DNA of 64,000 nt from an uncultured Sphingomonadaceae bacterium (GTDB lineage Bacteria; Pseudomonadota; Alphaproteobacteria; Sphingomonadales; Sphingomonadaceae), in NCBI GenBank assembly GCA_947258815.1, contig CAMYJW010000030.1:864770-928769 (forward strand), read 5' to 3'. Shown here one piece after another: positions 1-9,891 of the stretch; within the stretch, counting starts at the first letter, position 1; each line of letters begins with the position of its first letter. The notes under the pieces are model-generated. The model did no database searches and was not told where the DNA came from. It saw only the letters and a program-made list of their open reading frames with translations. The translations under genes were made by a program, and so were the position numbers.

Positions 1-1
1 G

Positions 2-625
2 CCGCGTTCTGCAATGCAGATCGACTATATGCGCGCGCTCAACAAGTCAGACATCATCTTCGCGCTTGGTCCGGCGGGCACGGGCAAGACCTATCTTGCC
101 GTGGCGCAGGCGGTCAGCCAGCTGATCACCGGGTCGGTGCAGCGGCTGATCCTCTCGCGCCCGGCGGTTGAAGCGGGAGAGCGGCTTGGGTTCCTTCCGG
201 GTGACATGAAGGAAAAGGTCGATCCCTATCTGCGCCCGATTTACGACGCGCTTTACGATTGCATGCCGCCCGAACAGGTGGAGCGGCGGATCGCCAGCGG
301 CGAAATCGAGATCGCACCCATCGCGTTCATGCGCGGGCGCACGCTGGCCGATGCGGTCGTTATCCTCGATGAGGCGCAGAACACCACACCGGCGCAGATG
401 AAGATGTTCCTCACCCGGTTTGGCCAGAACAGCCGCATGGTTGTGTGTGGCGATCCCCGGCAGGTCGATATTCCCGGCGGCGATTCGCACAGTGGCCTTG
501 CAGACGCGGTTTCCCGGCTGGAAGGTGTGGAAGGCATTGCGGTGACGCGGTTCGGCGCTGGCGATGTTGTGCGTCACCCGATCGTGGGCAGAATTGTCAA
601 TGCCTATGAAGGACCCAACGCGTGA
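2..625 (+). CDS. PhoH family protein (PhoH-like ATPase), 5' truncated by window edge
   Basis: Frame open to the left edge (PRSAMQIDY...); Walker A GPAGTGKTYLA, Walker B VVILDEAQN; followed by ybeY and corC as in the classic cluster. Confidence 0.95.
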   Translation, partial: PRSAMQIDYMRALNKSDIIFALGPAGTGKTYLAVAQAVSQLITGSVQRLILSRPAVEAGERLGFLPGDMKEKVDPYLRPIYDALYDCMPPEQVERRIASGEIEIAPIAFMRGRTLADAVVILDEAQNTTPAQMKMFLTRFGQNSRMVVCGDPRQVDIPGGDSHSGLADAVSRLEGVEGIAVTRFGAGDVVRHPIVGRIVNAYEGPNA

Positions 626-667
626 CAGACCGCCCCTTTCGCGCGGCCGCCCCGCGCCGGAGCTGAA

Positions 668-1159
668 TTGAACCTCGACATCTCTATTGAAGCGCCCTGG
701 CCCGACGAGGCAGACTGGGACGCGCTGGCCCGGCGCGTTGCGGGCGCCGCCGCGCAAGTTGCCCCCGAACTGGGGCACCCGCGCCTTTGCGCCAGTATTG
801 TCTTTGCCGATGATGAAACCCTTCACCGCCTCAACCGCGAATGGCGCGACAAGGACAAGCCGACCAATGTGCTGTCTTTTCCGATGCTCGAGCGCGATAC
901 ACTGTTGAAACTGCCCGCAAACGGACCGCCCGAACTTATCGGCGATCTTGCGCTTTCGCTGGACACGTGCAGGCGCGAGGCAGGTGATAAATCCGTTACA
1001 TTACAGGATCATGCATCTCACCTTGTGATCCACGGCCTGCTCCATCTGGCCGGGCACGATCATGAGACGAGCGAAACTGATGCACAGGCAATGGAAGCGC
1101 TCGAAATAAAGGCTCTTGCGATTCTGGGCATCCAAGACCCATATGGTCGCCTGATCTAG
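668..1159 (+). CDS. ybeY: Endoribonuclease YbeY (rRNA maturation factor)
   Basis: HGLLHLAGHDHE zinc motif; TTG start; directly downstream of phoH. Confidence 0.95.
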   Translation: MNLDISIEAPWPDEADWDALARRVAGAAAQVAPELGHPRLCASIVFADDETLHRLNREWRDKDKPTNVLSFPMLERDTLLKLPANGPPELIGDLALSLDTCRREAGDKSVTLQDHASHLVIHGLLHLAGHDHETSETDAQAMEALEIKALAILGIQDPYGRLI

Positions 1160-1181
1160 TTTACAGAGGCACAATCGAAAA

Positions 1182-2102
1182 ATGGCCGAAAATGGCCGAA
1201 CAGGTGAATCAAGCGCCGGAGAGCCGGAGAGTAGCGGCTCATTGTGGCGCGTTGTCAGGCGGCTGTTCACATCGGATGTCGATCAGTCGCTGCGCGCGCA
1301 GATCGAGGAAGTCATCGACGAACATGAAGTCGAGGCCGATGAGAATGGCGGAAATTCGGGCGATCTTCTGCCGCTCGAACGGCAGATGCTGCGAAACCTG
1401 CTGCATTTCAGCGAGCACGACGCCGATGACGTAGCCGTGCCGCGCGGAGAGATCATCGCTCTGCCCGGCTCTTCCAGCTGGGACGAAGTGATTGCGGCAT
1501 TTTCCGAACATGGCCACAGCCGCATGCCGGTCTATGGCGAATCGCTCGACGATATTCTCGGGATGATCCACATCAAGGATGTGTTCCCCTATATCGCAAA
1601 CTGCGAAACCGTTCCCGACGACTGGAAAACGCTGCTGCGCCAACCGCTTTTCGTGCCGCAGGCGCGCGGCGCGCTGGATGTTCTGGCCGATATGCGCGCC
1701 CGCCGCGTTCATCTGGCGATTGTGATCGATGAATATTCCGGCACCGACGGGATTGTCACGATCGAGGATCTGGTTGAGGAAATCGTCGGCGATATCGAAG
1801 ATGAACACGATGACGAGCCCGAAGACCAGCTGGTCCCGCTCGATGGCGGAATGTGGGATGCGGATGCCCGCGTCGAGCTGGAAGATGTCGCGGAACGGAT
1901 TGACCCAAGGCTTGGAATCGTTGAAGAATCCGTCGATACTCTGGGCGGCCTGGCGTTCGTTCTGGCTGAACAGGTTCCCGAGCCGGGCACGATCCTTGAA
2001 CACGATTCCGGCTGGCGTATCGAGGTGACCGAAGGTAATGAACGACACGTAACCCGTCTGAGACTCCACCCCCCCAGCGCAACGGAGATCGAACCCGGCT
2101 GA
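1182..2102 (+). CDS. corC: Hemolysin/CorC family protein with tandem CBS domains and CorC_HlyC domain
   Basis: MPVYGESLDDILGMIHIKD, IDEYSGTDGIVTIEDLVEEIVGDIEDEHD typical of CorC; position after ybeY. Confidence 0.92.
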   Translation: MAENGRTGESSAGEPESSGSLWRVVRRLFTSDVDQSLRAQIEEVIDEHEVEADENGGNSGDLLPLERQMLRNLLHFSEHDADDVAVPRGEIIALPGSSSWDEVIAAFSEHGHSRMPVYGESLDDILGMIHIKDVFPYIANCETVPDDWKTLLRQPLFVPQARGALDVLADMRARRVHLAIVIDEYSGTDGIVTIEDLVEEIVGDIEDEHDDEPEDQLVPLDGGMWDADARVELEDVAERIDPRLGIVEESVDTLGGLAFVLAEQVPEPGTILEHDSGWRIEVTEGNERHVTRLRLHPPSATEIEPG

Positions 2103-2163
2103 GCAGCTTCTGGAGCGGCCAAGTGCGCCTTCCCGCTGTCTGTCGATTGATAACGATAAAACA

Positions 2164-3048
2164 GTGCCAACACGCCGTATTCCACCTCTCCGTGCGCTCG
2201 AAGCGTTTGTGCGCGTGGTCCGCAATGGCTCCGCCAAGGCGGCTGCAAGTGAACTTGGGCTGTCTCCTTCCGCTCTCTCACGCCGGGTCGCCTCGCTTGA
2301 GGAGTTCACCGGAAAACGCCTGTTTACGCGCCAGCACCAGGCCATGAAGCTGACCGACGAGGGGCGCGGGTTCTATGATGCGATCGCGCCCAAGCTGGAA
2401 GAGCTTGCGCTTGCCGTCGAATCGCAGCTCGATCCCGTGCAAGTCTTGCGACTCCACCTAGGCGTTCCGGCCCTGTTTGGCGGGCAGCGGCTTTTCCCGC
2501 GGCTTCCCGAACTGCGCAAGCTGCACCCCAAGCTGCATATCGATATCGACACCAGCCCCAACCTCGTCGATCGGGTCGGCGATACGCTTGACGCCGCGAT
2601 CATACTTTCAAAGGAACCGGATTCTTCGCTTTATTCGGTGCGGCTTGACCGAAATCAGGTCTATGCCATCGTCTCAACCGAACTGGCGGAAGAAATCGGC
2701 GCGGTTCCAAACACCGAGACACTCTCGAAACAGACGTTCCTCGTTCACAACGACCTGCCTGAAAGTTTCGACGCCTGGAAACAGGAGATGGAACTTTTCG
2801 ATCTTGAACCGGCCGCGATCGATCACTTCGATTCCGGTCAGCTTATGCTTGAGGCTGCCGCGCAGGGGCTTGGCATCGCGATCATGCATGACGATCACTA
2901 TCGGCGCGCGCATGACACGCGTCTGGCCCGCCTGTACGAAATCGATATCGAAAGTCCGTATTGCTACTGGTTCGTCTGCCGCCCACAGGATCTGGAAAGC
3001 AGGCCGCTGCGGATCTTTAACGAGTGGCTGCTGACGGCCGAACTTTAG
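2164..3048 (+). CDS. LysR-family transcriptional regulator (GcvA-like)
   Basis: N-terminal HTH LRALEAFVRVVRNGSAKAAASELGLSPSALSRRVASLEE; GTG start. Confidence 0.9.
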   Translation: MPTRRIPPLRALEAFVRVVRNGSAKAAASELGLSPSALSRRVASLEEFTGKRLFTRQHQAMKLTDEGRGFYDAIAPKLEELALAVESQLDPVQVLRLHLGVPALFGGQRLFPRLPELRKLHPKLHIDIDTSPNLVDRVGDTLDAAIILSKEPDSSLYSVRLDRNQVYAIVSTELAEEIGAVPNTETLSKQTFLVHNDLPESFDAWKQEMELFDLEPAAIDHFDSGQLMLEAAAQGLGIAIMHDDHYRRAHDTRLARLYEIDIESPYCYWFVCRPQDLESRPLRIFNEWLLTAEL

Positions 3049-3058
3049 CAAAAGAGCC

Positions 3059-3114
3059 TGAAACGTTTTCCGTGCACCGCGACACGAATGGAAAAGCGGC
3101 GTTCAGGCACAGGC
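3059..3114. repeat. Intergenic hairpin element, copy A
   Basis: tgaaacgTTTTCCGTgcaccgcgacacgaATGGAAAAgcggcgttcaggcacaggc; aligns with 22841-22901. Confidence 0.6.
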
Positions 3115-3122
3115 AGCCGGCT

Positions 3123-4970
3123 TCAGCCTGCCAAAGCTATACGCGATTGAAGTTGTTCATGCATATGGCTGGCCGGACCGTGCGCGCGCGCCTTGTGCCA
3201 GGCGGGCAGACTGCACGCGGGCATTGCCGCTCCAAACAGATAGCCTTGCGCCTGATCGCAGCCCAGCCGGCGCACGAACGCGTGCTGCTCGGGCTGCTCG
3301 ATACCTTCGGCAATAACCTGATGGCCAAGCGCGTGTGCCATATGCACGATAGCCTTGATGATCGCTTCCGACTTGGGATTGTGACCGATATCGGCAATCA
3401 GCGACTTATCCACTTTCAGCACGCTGAACGGCAGGCGTGACAGCTGCGAGAGGTTTGAAAATCCGGTTCCGAAATCATCAATCGAAATCTGGACGCCCAC
3501 ATCGCGCAAGTGCCGCATGCGTTCCTGCGTGCGAATAAAATCGGACATCACCATCGTTTCGGTGATCTCGATTTCGATCAGCGAGGGCTCGACTTCGTAG
3601 TTCTTCAGCGCAGAGAGGATTTCCGGCACCAGTTCGGGCCGCTCGAACTGGGCGGCGGACACATTGATCGCGATCCGCATCGGCGTTCCCGCGTCCAGCC
3701 AGGCCCGCGCCTGCCGCACCGCCATGTGCAGCACGCAATTGCCAAGATCCGGCATCAGGCCGCGCTGTTCGGCAATACCGATAAAGTCATCGGGTGAGAC
3801 ACGGCCACGCAGCGGATGATCCCAGCGCACAAGCGCCTCGACCCCTTCCACTGCCATCGAGTGAACGTTCACTTTCGGCTGAAAATACAGCGAGAGCTGC
3901 TCGGTCTCGATCGCCTTGCGCAAATCCGCTTCGACCACGCTGCGTTCGATCGCAATGTCTTTAAGCGATGGCTCAAAAAAGCAGTATCGGTTCTTGCCCG
4001 CGTCCTTGGCCGCATACATCGCCAGATCGGCATAGCTGAGGATCTGGTCCGGGTCGCGGGTGTCAACCGGCATGCGCGCAATGCCGATGCTTGCGCTGAC
4101 CCGCACCTCATTTCCCTGAACGTGGAATGGCTTGCTGACTGCAGCGATAACCCTGGCCGCCCGCTCTTCAAGCGCGGCATGGTGGGTTTCGCGCGGGAAC
4201 AGGGCGACAAATTCGTCACCGGCGAAGCGCGCGAATACCGGCTTTTCAGGGAAACCATCCGCCAGTTCACCGATCGGCGTGGTGCAATCGTCGATATCGC
4301 CATGCGTCAGGCCAAAGCCCTCGCGGATAATCCGGTCGCTCACCATCCGCAGCAGTTCGTCACCCGCGCGGTGCCCAAGCGTGTCGTTGATCTTCTTGAA
4401 ATTGTCGAGGTCGATAAACAGCACCGATCCCTGACAGTCTTCCAGCGTGGCAAGCGAATTGAGCACATGCGTCACCACCGCGCGGTTGGCCAGACCGGTC
4501 ACGGGATCGCTATAGGCCAGACCGTTCATGCGAATGATATTGGTGTTCAGCCTGCCGATCATTGCCCGGAAGCTGTCAGCCAGACCGCCCACCTCGCATG
4601 TGCAGTCAACATCGATCGGCGAACTCAGATCGCCCGCGACAATCGCCTCGGTCGTCTCGCGCAGTGAATCGATGGCCGATGCCAGCCTGCTCGCAGACAG
4701 GAATGTGATCACCGGCGGAAGGAAAACCAGCCCGGCCAGCGCGGCCCAAAGCGCCGGATCCTGCACTGACTGATCCCGATACAGCGCCACGAAAAGCGTG
4801 AGCGCGCAGGAAATCGTGAATATCAGGCTGATCAGCGCAAACCGCACCGGGATACTGTTAAGCCCGCGGCCCTTGGTGTTCAGGTAAAACAGGCCCTGTG
4901 CTTCAACGTCGGACTCCGGGCATGCGATACGCCCGTCAGACCCGTCCACAAGGTTTGCTGCCTGCGGCAA
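3123..4970 (-). CDS. HAMP-GGDEF-EAL bifunctional diguanylate cyclase/phosphodiesterase
   Basis: TM region, HAMP-like segment, DPVTGLANR, FARFAGDEFVALFP (AGDEF), EGVEALVRWDHP (EAL), IDDFGTGFSNL. Confidence 0.95.
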   Translation of the reverse strand: MPQAANLVDGSDGRIACPESDVEAQGLFYLNTKGRGLNSIPVRFALISLIFTISCALTLFVALYRDQSVQDPALWAALAGLVFLPPVITFLSASRLASAIDSLRETTEAIVAGDLSSPIDVDCTCEVGGLADSFRAMIGRLNTNIIRMNGLAYSDPVTGLANRAVVTHVLNSLATLEDCQGSVLFIDLDNFKKINDTLGHRAGDELLRMVSDRIIREGFGLTHGDIDDCTTPIGELADGFPEKPVFARFAGDEFVALFPRETHHAALEERAARVIAAVSKPFHVQGNEVRVSASIGIARMPVDTRDPDQILSYADLAMYAAKDAGKNRYCFFEPSLKDIAIERSVVEADLRKAIETEQLSLYFQPKVNVHSMAVEGVEALVRWDHPLRGRVSPDDFIGIAEQRGLMPDLGNCVLHMAVRQARAWLDAGTPMRIAINVSAAQFERPELVPEILSALKNYEVEPSLIEIEITETMVMSDFIRTQERMRHLRDVGVQISIDDFGTGFSNLSQLSRLPFSVLKVDKSLIADIGHNPKSEAIIKAIVHMAHALGHQVIAEGIEQPEQHAFVRRLGCDQAQGYLFGAAMPACSLPAWHKARAHGPASHMHEQLQSRIALAG

Positions 4971-5094
4971 ATTTGATCACCAGTTACCTGCTGCCAAAGC
5001 GCAGCACGGCTTCTTTTAGCAAGGCAACGGGGATGAACAGTTAAGCCCGAAGGTGAACGCCGGGTTTACATTCGCCACTGCGCGATCGGTTTTC

Positions 5095-5190
5095 GCGCGC
5101 CGGCAATGCGCCGGGACCGGACCGTCAAGGCACCCGGAACGGCAACGCGCAGGAACCGGACCGGCAACGCGCCCGAACCGCAAGGCCGGA
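5095..5190. repeat. Degenerate GC-rich tandem repeat (ccggaaccggaccggcaacgcg-like units)
   Basis: Recurrent cgg(a/c)acc / ggcaacgcg(c) words in the gap between the GGDEF-EAL and cyclophilin genes. Confidence 0.5.
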
Positions 5191-5220
5191 ACGGATGCTC
5201 CGGCCCCATCGGGCGGTCCG

Positions 5221-5688
5221 TCAACCTTCGCTGACGGTTGCTTTCACAATCTTTCCGGGCTTGGCCGGCGGCTCGCCCTTGGGCAGTGCATCGACATGTT
5301 CCATCCCGCTTTCGACGACACCCCAGGCAGTGTACTGTCCGTCAAGGAAGGTTGCATCGTCGAAGCAGATGAAGAACTGGCTGTTGGCCGAATCGGGCAT
5401 CGATGAGCGCGCCATCGAGCAAACGCCGCGCACGTGCGGCTCGGCATTGAATTCGGCCTTGAGATCAGGCTTTTTCGATCCGCCCATGCCGCTTCCTTCG
5501 GGGCAGCCGCCTTGCGCCATGAAGCCCGGTATCACGCGGTGAAACGTGATTCCGTCGTAAAACCCTTCGCCTGCCAGTTCCTTGATCCGCGCGACATGGC
5601 CGGGTGCCAGATCGGGACGCAGCTTGATTACGACGTCTCCTCCGCCGCTGCCGGTGTCGAGCGAAAGGGTGAGAAATTCATCGGCCAT
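5221..5688 (-). CDS. Peptidyl-prolyl cis-trans isomerase, cyclophilin type
   Basis: FYDGITFHRVIPGFMAQGGCPEGSGMGG; NSQFFICFDDATFLDGQYTAWGVV. Confidence 0.95.
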   Translation of the reverse strand: MADEFLTLSLDTGSGGGDVVIKLRPDLAPGHVARIKELAGEGFYDGITFHRVIPGFMAQGGCPEGSGMGGSKKPDLKAEFNAEPHVRGVCSMARSSMPDSANSQFFICFDDATFLDGQYTAWGVVESGMEHVDALPKGEPPAKPGKIVKATVSEG

Positions 5689-5797
5689 CGTGTGTCTCCT
5701 GAAATTTGGGCTTCCCTATAAGGTCTTGCCGGTCAATGTCACGCCCTGCCGCCCATCTGCGGTTGCTTTTCAGTCGCACCGGCTTAGACCCGCCCCA

Positions 5798-7225
5798 ATG
5801 GCGCCCGAAGAACTCAACGACGCATTGGCGGATGAGGCTGACGAAGCCGCCCCTGCGCTTGAGAGTGAGAGCCACGACGAGGAAAACCGCCTGAAGGCCG
5901 GGTTCGTGCGCAATGTCCACGAGGCACTGCGCGCAGGCGACACCGATCGGGTTTATGAGCTTGTCGAGGAACTGCACCCCGCCGACATCGCCGACCTGTT
6001 CGAGCTGACCGGCGAGGATTCGCGCCTGCCGCTTGCCCGTGCAATCCGCGATCTGATGAGCGTTGAAGTGATCGCCGAGCTGAACGATCACGTCCGCGAA
6101 CTGCTGGTGGAAGAACTTCCGGCGGAAATCGTCGCCGACATCGCCGAACAGCTGGAAACCGACGACGCGGTGGCGATGATCGAGGATCTCGACAACGCCG
6201 ACCAGCAGGCAATTCTGGCCGAACTCGATCCCGAAGACCGCGAAGCGATCGAATCGGCGTTGGCTTTCCCCGATGAATCCGCCGGACGCCTGATGAGCCG
6301 CGATCTGGTTGCGGTGCCTGAACATATCACGGTTGGCGATCTCATTGATTTTCTGCGTGAAAGCAAAGGCTTACCAACAGAGTTCTGGGAAATATTCGTG
6401 GTCGATCCGCGCCATCGCCCGGTTGGCACCTGCGAACTTTCATGGGTTTTGCGCACGCCGCGCCACATCCCGATCGCCGATCTTATGAAACGCGACCAGA
6501 CGCTGATCCCGGTCGGCATGGATCAGGAGGAAGTCGGCCTGCGATTCCAGAAATATGGCCTGATTTCCGCCGCCGTGATCGACGATTCAGGCAGGCTGGT
6601 CGGGCAGGTTACGGTCGACGATATCGTCCACGTCATTCAGGAAGAAGCGGCGGAAGACGCGCTGCTGCTTTCGGGTGCGGGCGAAGGCGATATTTATGAG
6701 CCGATCCGCGAAGCTTATTCCTCGCGGGTGCGCTGGCTGGTCGCCAATCTGGGCACCGCGCTTGTCGCCAGCTTTATCATCGCATTATTCGGCGCGGCCA
6801 TCGAAAAACTGGTTGCGCTGGCGGTTCTGATGCCGATCGTTGCCTCCATCGGCGGCAATGCCGGAACGCAGACAATGGCGGTAACGGTGCGCGCGATTGC
6901 CATGAATCAACTGACCCGCGCGAACTCCACCCGCATTCTCCTGCGCGAAATGCGCGTCGGCCTGCTGAACGGCGCAACGATTGCCTTGCTGATCGGCCTT
7001 GCGACAGCGGTTGTTTTCTCGCCAACACTGGGCGCAGTGATTGCCGTGGCGACCATCGTCAATATCCTGACCGCCGCACTGGCCGGCGTTGCCGTGCCGG
7101 TGATGTTCGACAGACTGAAACAGGATCCGGCGGTTGCCAGCTCTGTGTTCGTAACGATGATCACCGATTCGATGGGGTTTTTCGCGTTCCTGGGCCTTGC
7201 CGTGGCCAGCGGGCTTGTTGGCTGA
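5798..7225 (+). CDS. mgtE: Magnesium transporter MgtE
   Basis: MgtE N domain, CBS pair and MgtE TM domain (GGNAGTQTMAVTVRAIA); ATG at 5798 preferred over longer upstream ORF. Confidence 0.94.
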   Translation: MAPEELNDALADEADEAAPALESESHDEENRLKAGFVRNVHEALRAGDTDRVYELVEELHPADIADLFELTGEDSRLPLARAIRDLMSVEVIAELNDHVRELLVEELPAEIVADIAEQLETDDAVAMIEDLDNADQQAILAELDPEDREAIESALAFPDESAGRLMSRDLVAVPEHITVGDLIDFLRESKGLPTEFWEIFVVDPRHRPVGTCELSWVLRTPRHIPIADLMKRDQTLIPVGMDQEEVGLRFQKYGLISAAVIDDSGRLVGQVTVDDIVHVIQEEAAEDALLLSGAGEGDIYEPIREAYSSRVRWLVANLGTALVASFIIALFGAAIEKLVALAVLMPIVASIGGNAGTQTMAVTVRAIAMNQLTRANSTRILLREMRVGLLNGATIALLIGLATAVVFSPTLGAVIAVATIVNILTAALAGVAVPVMFDRLKQDPAVASSVFVTMITDSMGFFAFLGLAVASGLVG

Positions 7226-7281
7226 TCGAATTTCCCGTCCGTCCGGCTTGAGCGCGGCGCGCATCGGCCTATCTTGAACCC

Positions 7282-7677
7282 ATGCCGCTTCACCTGACCA
7301 AGATTTCCTTTCGCGCCCGGACGCCCGAAACCTTGCGCGACTGGCTGGAAAGCCATGCCAGCGAAGCGCTTCTCACCACGCGTTTTCTGCCCAAACGACA
7401 GGATGAACTGATCGGCGGATCGCTGTTCTGGATCATGGAACACGCGCTGATCGGGCGCTCGCCCATTGTCGGCTTCGGCAAGGCCGACGACGGACGCGGC
7501 ACGATCCGGCTCGAACCGCGCCTCATCACCGTGCAGACCACGCCCCGGCGCGCGCATCAGGGCTGGCGCTATCTTCAGGATAAAGACGCCCCGCCCGATC
7601 TTGATGGTCCGGGCGGCGAAAGCGATGCCCTGCCGCCCCGGCTGATCGGGGAACTGGCGAAACTGGGGCTGGTTTAA
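7282..7677 (+). CDS. DUF1489 family protein
   Basis: MPLHLTKISFRARTPETLRDWLE...FLPKRQDELIGGSLFWIMEH pattern of the DUF1489 family. Confidence 0.85.
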   Translation: MPLHLTKISFRARTPETLRDWLESHASEALLTTRFLPKRQDELIGGSLFWIMEHALIGRSPIVGFGKADDGRGTIRLEPRLITVQTTPRRAHQGWRYLQDKDAPPDLDGPGGESDALPPRLIGELAKLGLV

Positions 7678-7694
7678 GAAGCCCCGCGCAACCG

Positions 7695-8582
7695 TCAGTC
7701 GCGATCGACCCACCAGCGCAGCAGCGTGTGGGCCACGGCATGCGCGGGCGGTGCGCGGAACGCCCTGCCCGCCTCGCCATGCTGAACCGCATCGAGCGCA
7801 TCGACGACATCGCCGCGTGAGAACCAGCGCGCATCCTCAAGCTCTGTCTCGTCAATCGTGATCGTTGGATCGTCGGCATAGGCATGGCAGCCCACCATCA
7901 ACGAAGATGGAAACGGCCACGGCTGGCTGATGACATAGGAAATATCGCGCACTTTCAGGCCCGCTTCTTCCATCGTTTCGCGGGCCACCGCGCCTTCCAG
8001 CGATTCGCCCGGCTCCACAAATCCGGCCAGCGCCGAATAACTTTGCGGCGGAAACCGGGGCTGACGGCCCAGCAGCATATCGCCTTCATGTTCCACCAGC
8101 ATGATCGTGACCGGATCGACCCGCGGGAAATGTTCAGCGCCGCATTCCTCGCTGGTGCAGGTGCGCTGCCACCCCCCCTTGGCAAGCCGCGTCGGCTGGC
8201 CGCACACCGCGCAGAACCGATGCCGCGCGTGCCAGTCCACCAACGAACGCGCGCCGCCATAAGTCGCCAGATCGGTCGGTCCAAGCTGGCTCATCGTGCG
8301 CCACAGCTTTGGCCCGGCGGGCGCCATGCTGCCTTTGAGATCGCGCGGCACTTCGGCAAAACAGCCGCGTTCACCATCAAGGCCAAGAAACAGCAATTCG
8401 CTTTGCGGATCGGCTTCGCCCAAAGATCGCCATTCCAGCCCGCCTTCGAGCGCGATCACCGGATCGAGCCCGTCAAGGCTGAGCAACCGGGCGGCCGGGG
8501 TCATCAGCCGTGCCAGCGCATCGCGATCGGCGCGGATATGATCAGCGCGGTCCAGCGCGGTCTGGGCAAACCCGACGTTCAT
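7695..8582 (-). CDS. nudC: NAD(+) diphosphatase NudC
   Basis: CAVCGQPT...C zinc ribbon and Nudix box GFVEPGESLEGAVARETMEEAGL with SQPWPFPSSLM. Confidence 0.94.
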   Translation of the reverse strand: MNVGFAQTALDRADHIRADRDALARLMTPAARLLSLDGLDPVIALEGGLEWRSLGEADPQSELLFLGLDGERGCFAEVPRDLKGSMAPAGPKLWRTMSQLGPTDLATYGGARSLVDWHARHRFCAVCGQPTRLAKGGWQRTCTSEECGAEHFPRVDPVTIMLVEHEGDMLLGRQPRFPPQSYSALAGFVEPGESLEGAVARETMEEAGLKVRDISYVISQPWPFPSSLMVGCHAYADDPTITIDETELEDARWFSRGDVVDALDAVQHGEAGRAFRAPPAHAVAHTLLRWWVDRD

Positions 8583-9889
8583 GAGAATCGCTCCATCAGT
8601 GCCATGACATCGGCTTTCAGCGCGGTCTGGAACTCTGGCAGCAAGTCCAGCGCGTCGGGCGGCATGAATTGCACAAATAGCCCGGATGTCAGCCCGTGTT
8701 TCATATCGACCATACCGATCGTGCCTGCCGCTCCGGCCCAGCCGAAGATGCCCGCTTCGGGGCCCAGACCAACCCGGCCACCTGCACCAAAATGGCTTTC
8801 AGGGCCCATGATCGTTGGCCCGGCAACGCCTTCGGGCAGAAGATTGCCGGTGCCGACGCGAACCGCCAGTTCCCCCATGATCCGTGTGCCGTCGATCATG
8901 CCGAAATTGGCCAGCATCCGCAAAAACCGGTCATAGTCTCGCGGAGTGCTGACAAGGCCGGACCCGCCGAACGGATAAGGCGGCGCATCGAGAAAGATCG
9001 AGTTTTCGCCTTTGTCGATCGGCACCAGCCTTTTGGCGAAAACCGCATAGTTCGTCGTCAGCCGGCTTTTCCGGTCATCGGGCACGTGAAAGAACGTATC
9101 GACCATCCCCGAAGGCGCGAAAATGCGGTTCTGCAAGAACGCATCGAAACTTTCGCCCGAAACCACTTCGATCACCCGGCCCAGCACGTCCGAGCCGGTG
9201 CTGTAGACCCATTTCGTTCCCGGTTCGCACACCAGCGGCACATCGGCCATGCCATCGGCAAACGCGGCAAGGCTGCGAACCGATTCGCCGCGCGAAAGGC
9301 CGGGGATTTTCAGGCGGCTGATCTGGCCTGCAACCAGCCCGCGTTCTTCCATCAGCGCCTTGATCGGGCCTTTCTGGATGATCGTATAGCCCAGCCCCGA
9401 TGTGTGGGTGAGCAGATGCCGGATCGTGATCGGCGTTTTTGCCGGGCGCAGATCGGTGATCGAACCATCATATGTGTTCTGCACCTGCATATCGGCAAAC
9501 TTCGGCAGAATATCGGCCAGCGGCTGATCGAGGCCAAGCTTGCCATCGTCGATCAGCATCATCGTTGCCATGCCGGTTATCGGCTTGGTCATCGAATAGA
9601 TGCGAAACAGGCTGTCCGCGCCGATCGTGTCGGTATCGAGAAAACCCTCGCTCCCGCGCGCGACATATTCGGTTTCATATCCCGGAACGCCAAGAGACGC
9701 GACCATGCCGGGAAACTTGCCCGGCCCGACCGAGCGCGCAAACAGCTCGCGCACATGGCTTAGCGCGCCGGGCTGCGTTGTCGCCCATGCCAGCCGGGGC
9801 AGCAGCGCCGCGCCAAGCCCGGCTGCCACGCCCAGCTGCATGATCGCGCGGCGGTCCATCGCCGTTTCCAGCGCCGTCAGCCTGTCCAT
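8579..9889 (-). CDS. Serine hydrolase, beta-lactamase/class C family
   Basis: Tat/Sec-like N-terminus MDRRAIMQLGVAAGLGAALLPRLAWA; SMTK (SxxK) motif, YSTGSDVLG; start chosen at MDRLTALE. Confidence 0.9.
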   Translation of the reverse strand: MDRLTALETAMDRRAIMQLGVAAGLGAALLPRLAWATTQPGALSHVRELFARSVGPGKFPGMVASLGVPGYETEYVARGSEGFLDTDTIGADSLFRIYSMTKPITGMATMMLIDDGKLGLDQPLADILPKFADMQVQNTYDGSITDLRPAKTPITIRHLLTHTSGLGYTIIQKGPIKALMEERGLVAGQISRLKIPGLSRGESVRSLAAFADGMADVPLVCEPGTKWVYSTGSDVLGRVIEVVSGESFDAFLQNRIFAPSGMVDTFFHVPDDRKSRLTTNYAVFAKRLVPIDKGENSIFLDAPPYPFGGSGLVSTPRDYDRFLRMLANFGMIDGTRIMGELAVRVGTGNLLPEGVAGPTIMGPESHFGAGGRVGLGPEAGIFGWAGAAGTIGMVDMKHGLTSGLFVQFMPPDALDLLPEFQTALKADVMALMERFS

Positions 9890-9891
9890 GC

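Noticed and set aside
1239-2345. 368-aa minus-strand ORF opposite corC/LysR
   Set aside because: Shadow of corC; low-information composition and no recognisable fold.
3123-4970. AGDEF instead of GGDEF as a sign of an inactive cyclase
   Set aside because: AGDEF variants are known to be catalytically competent, so this is not a sound argument for degeneracy.
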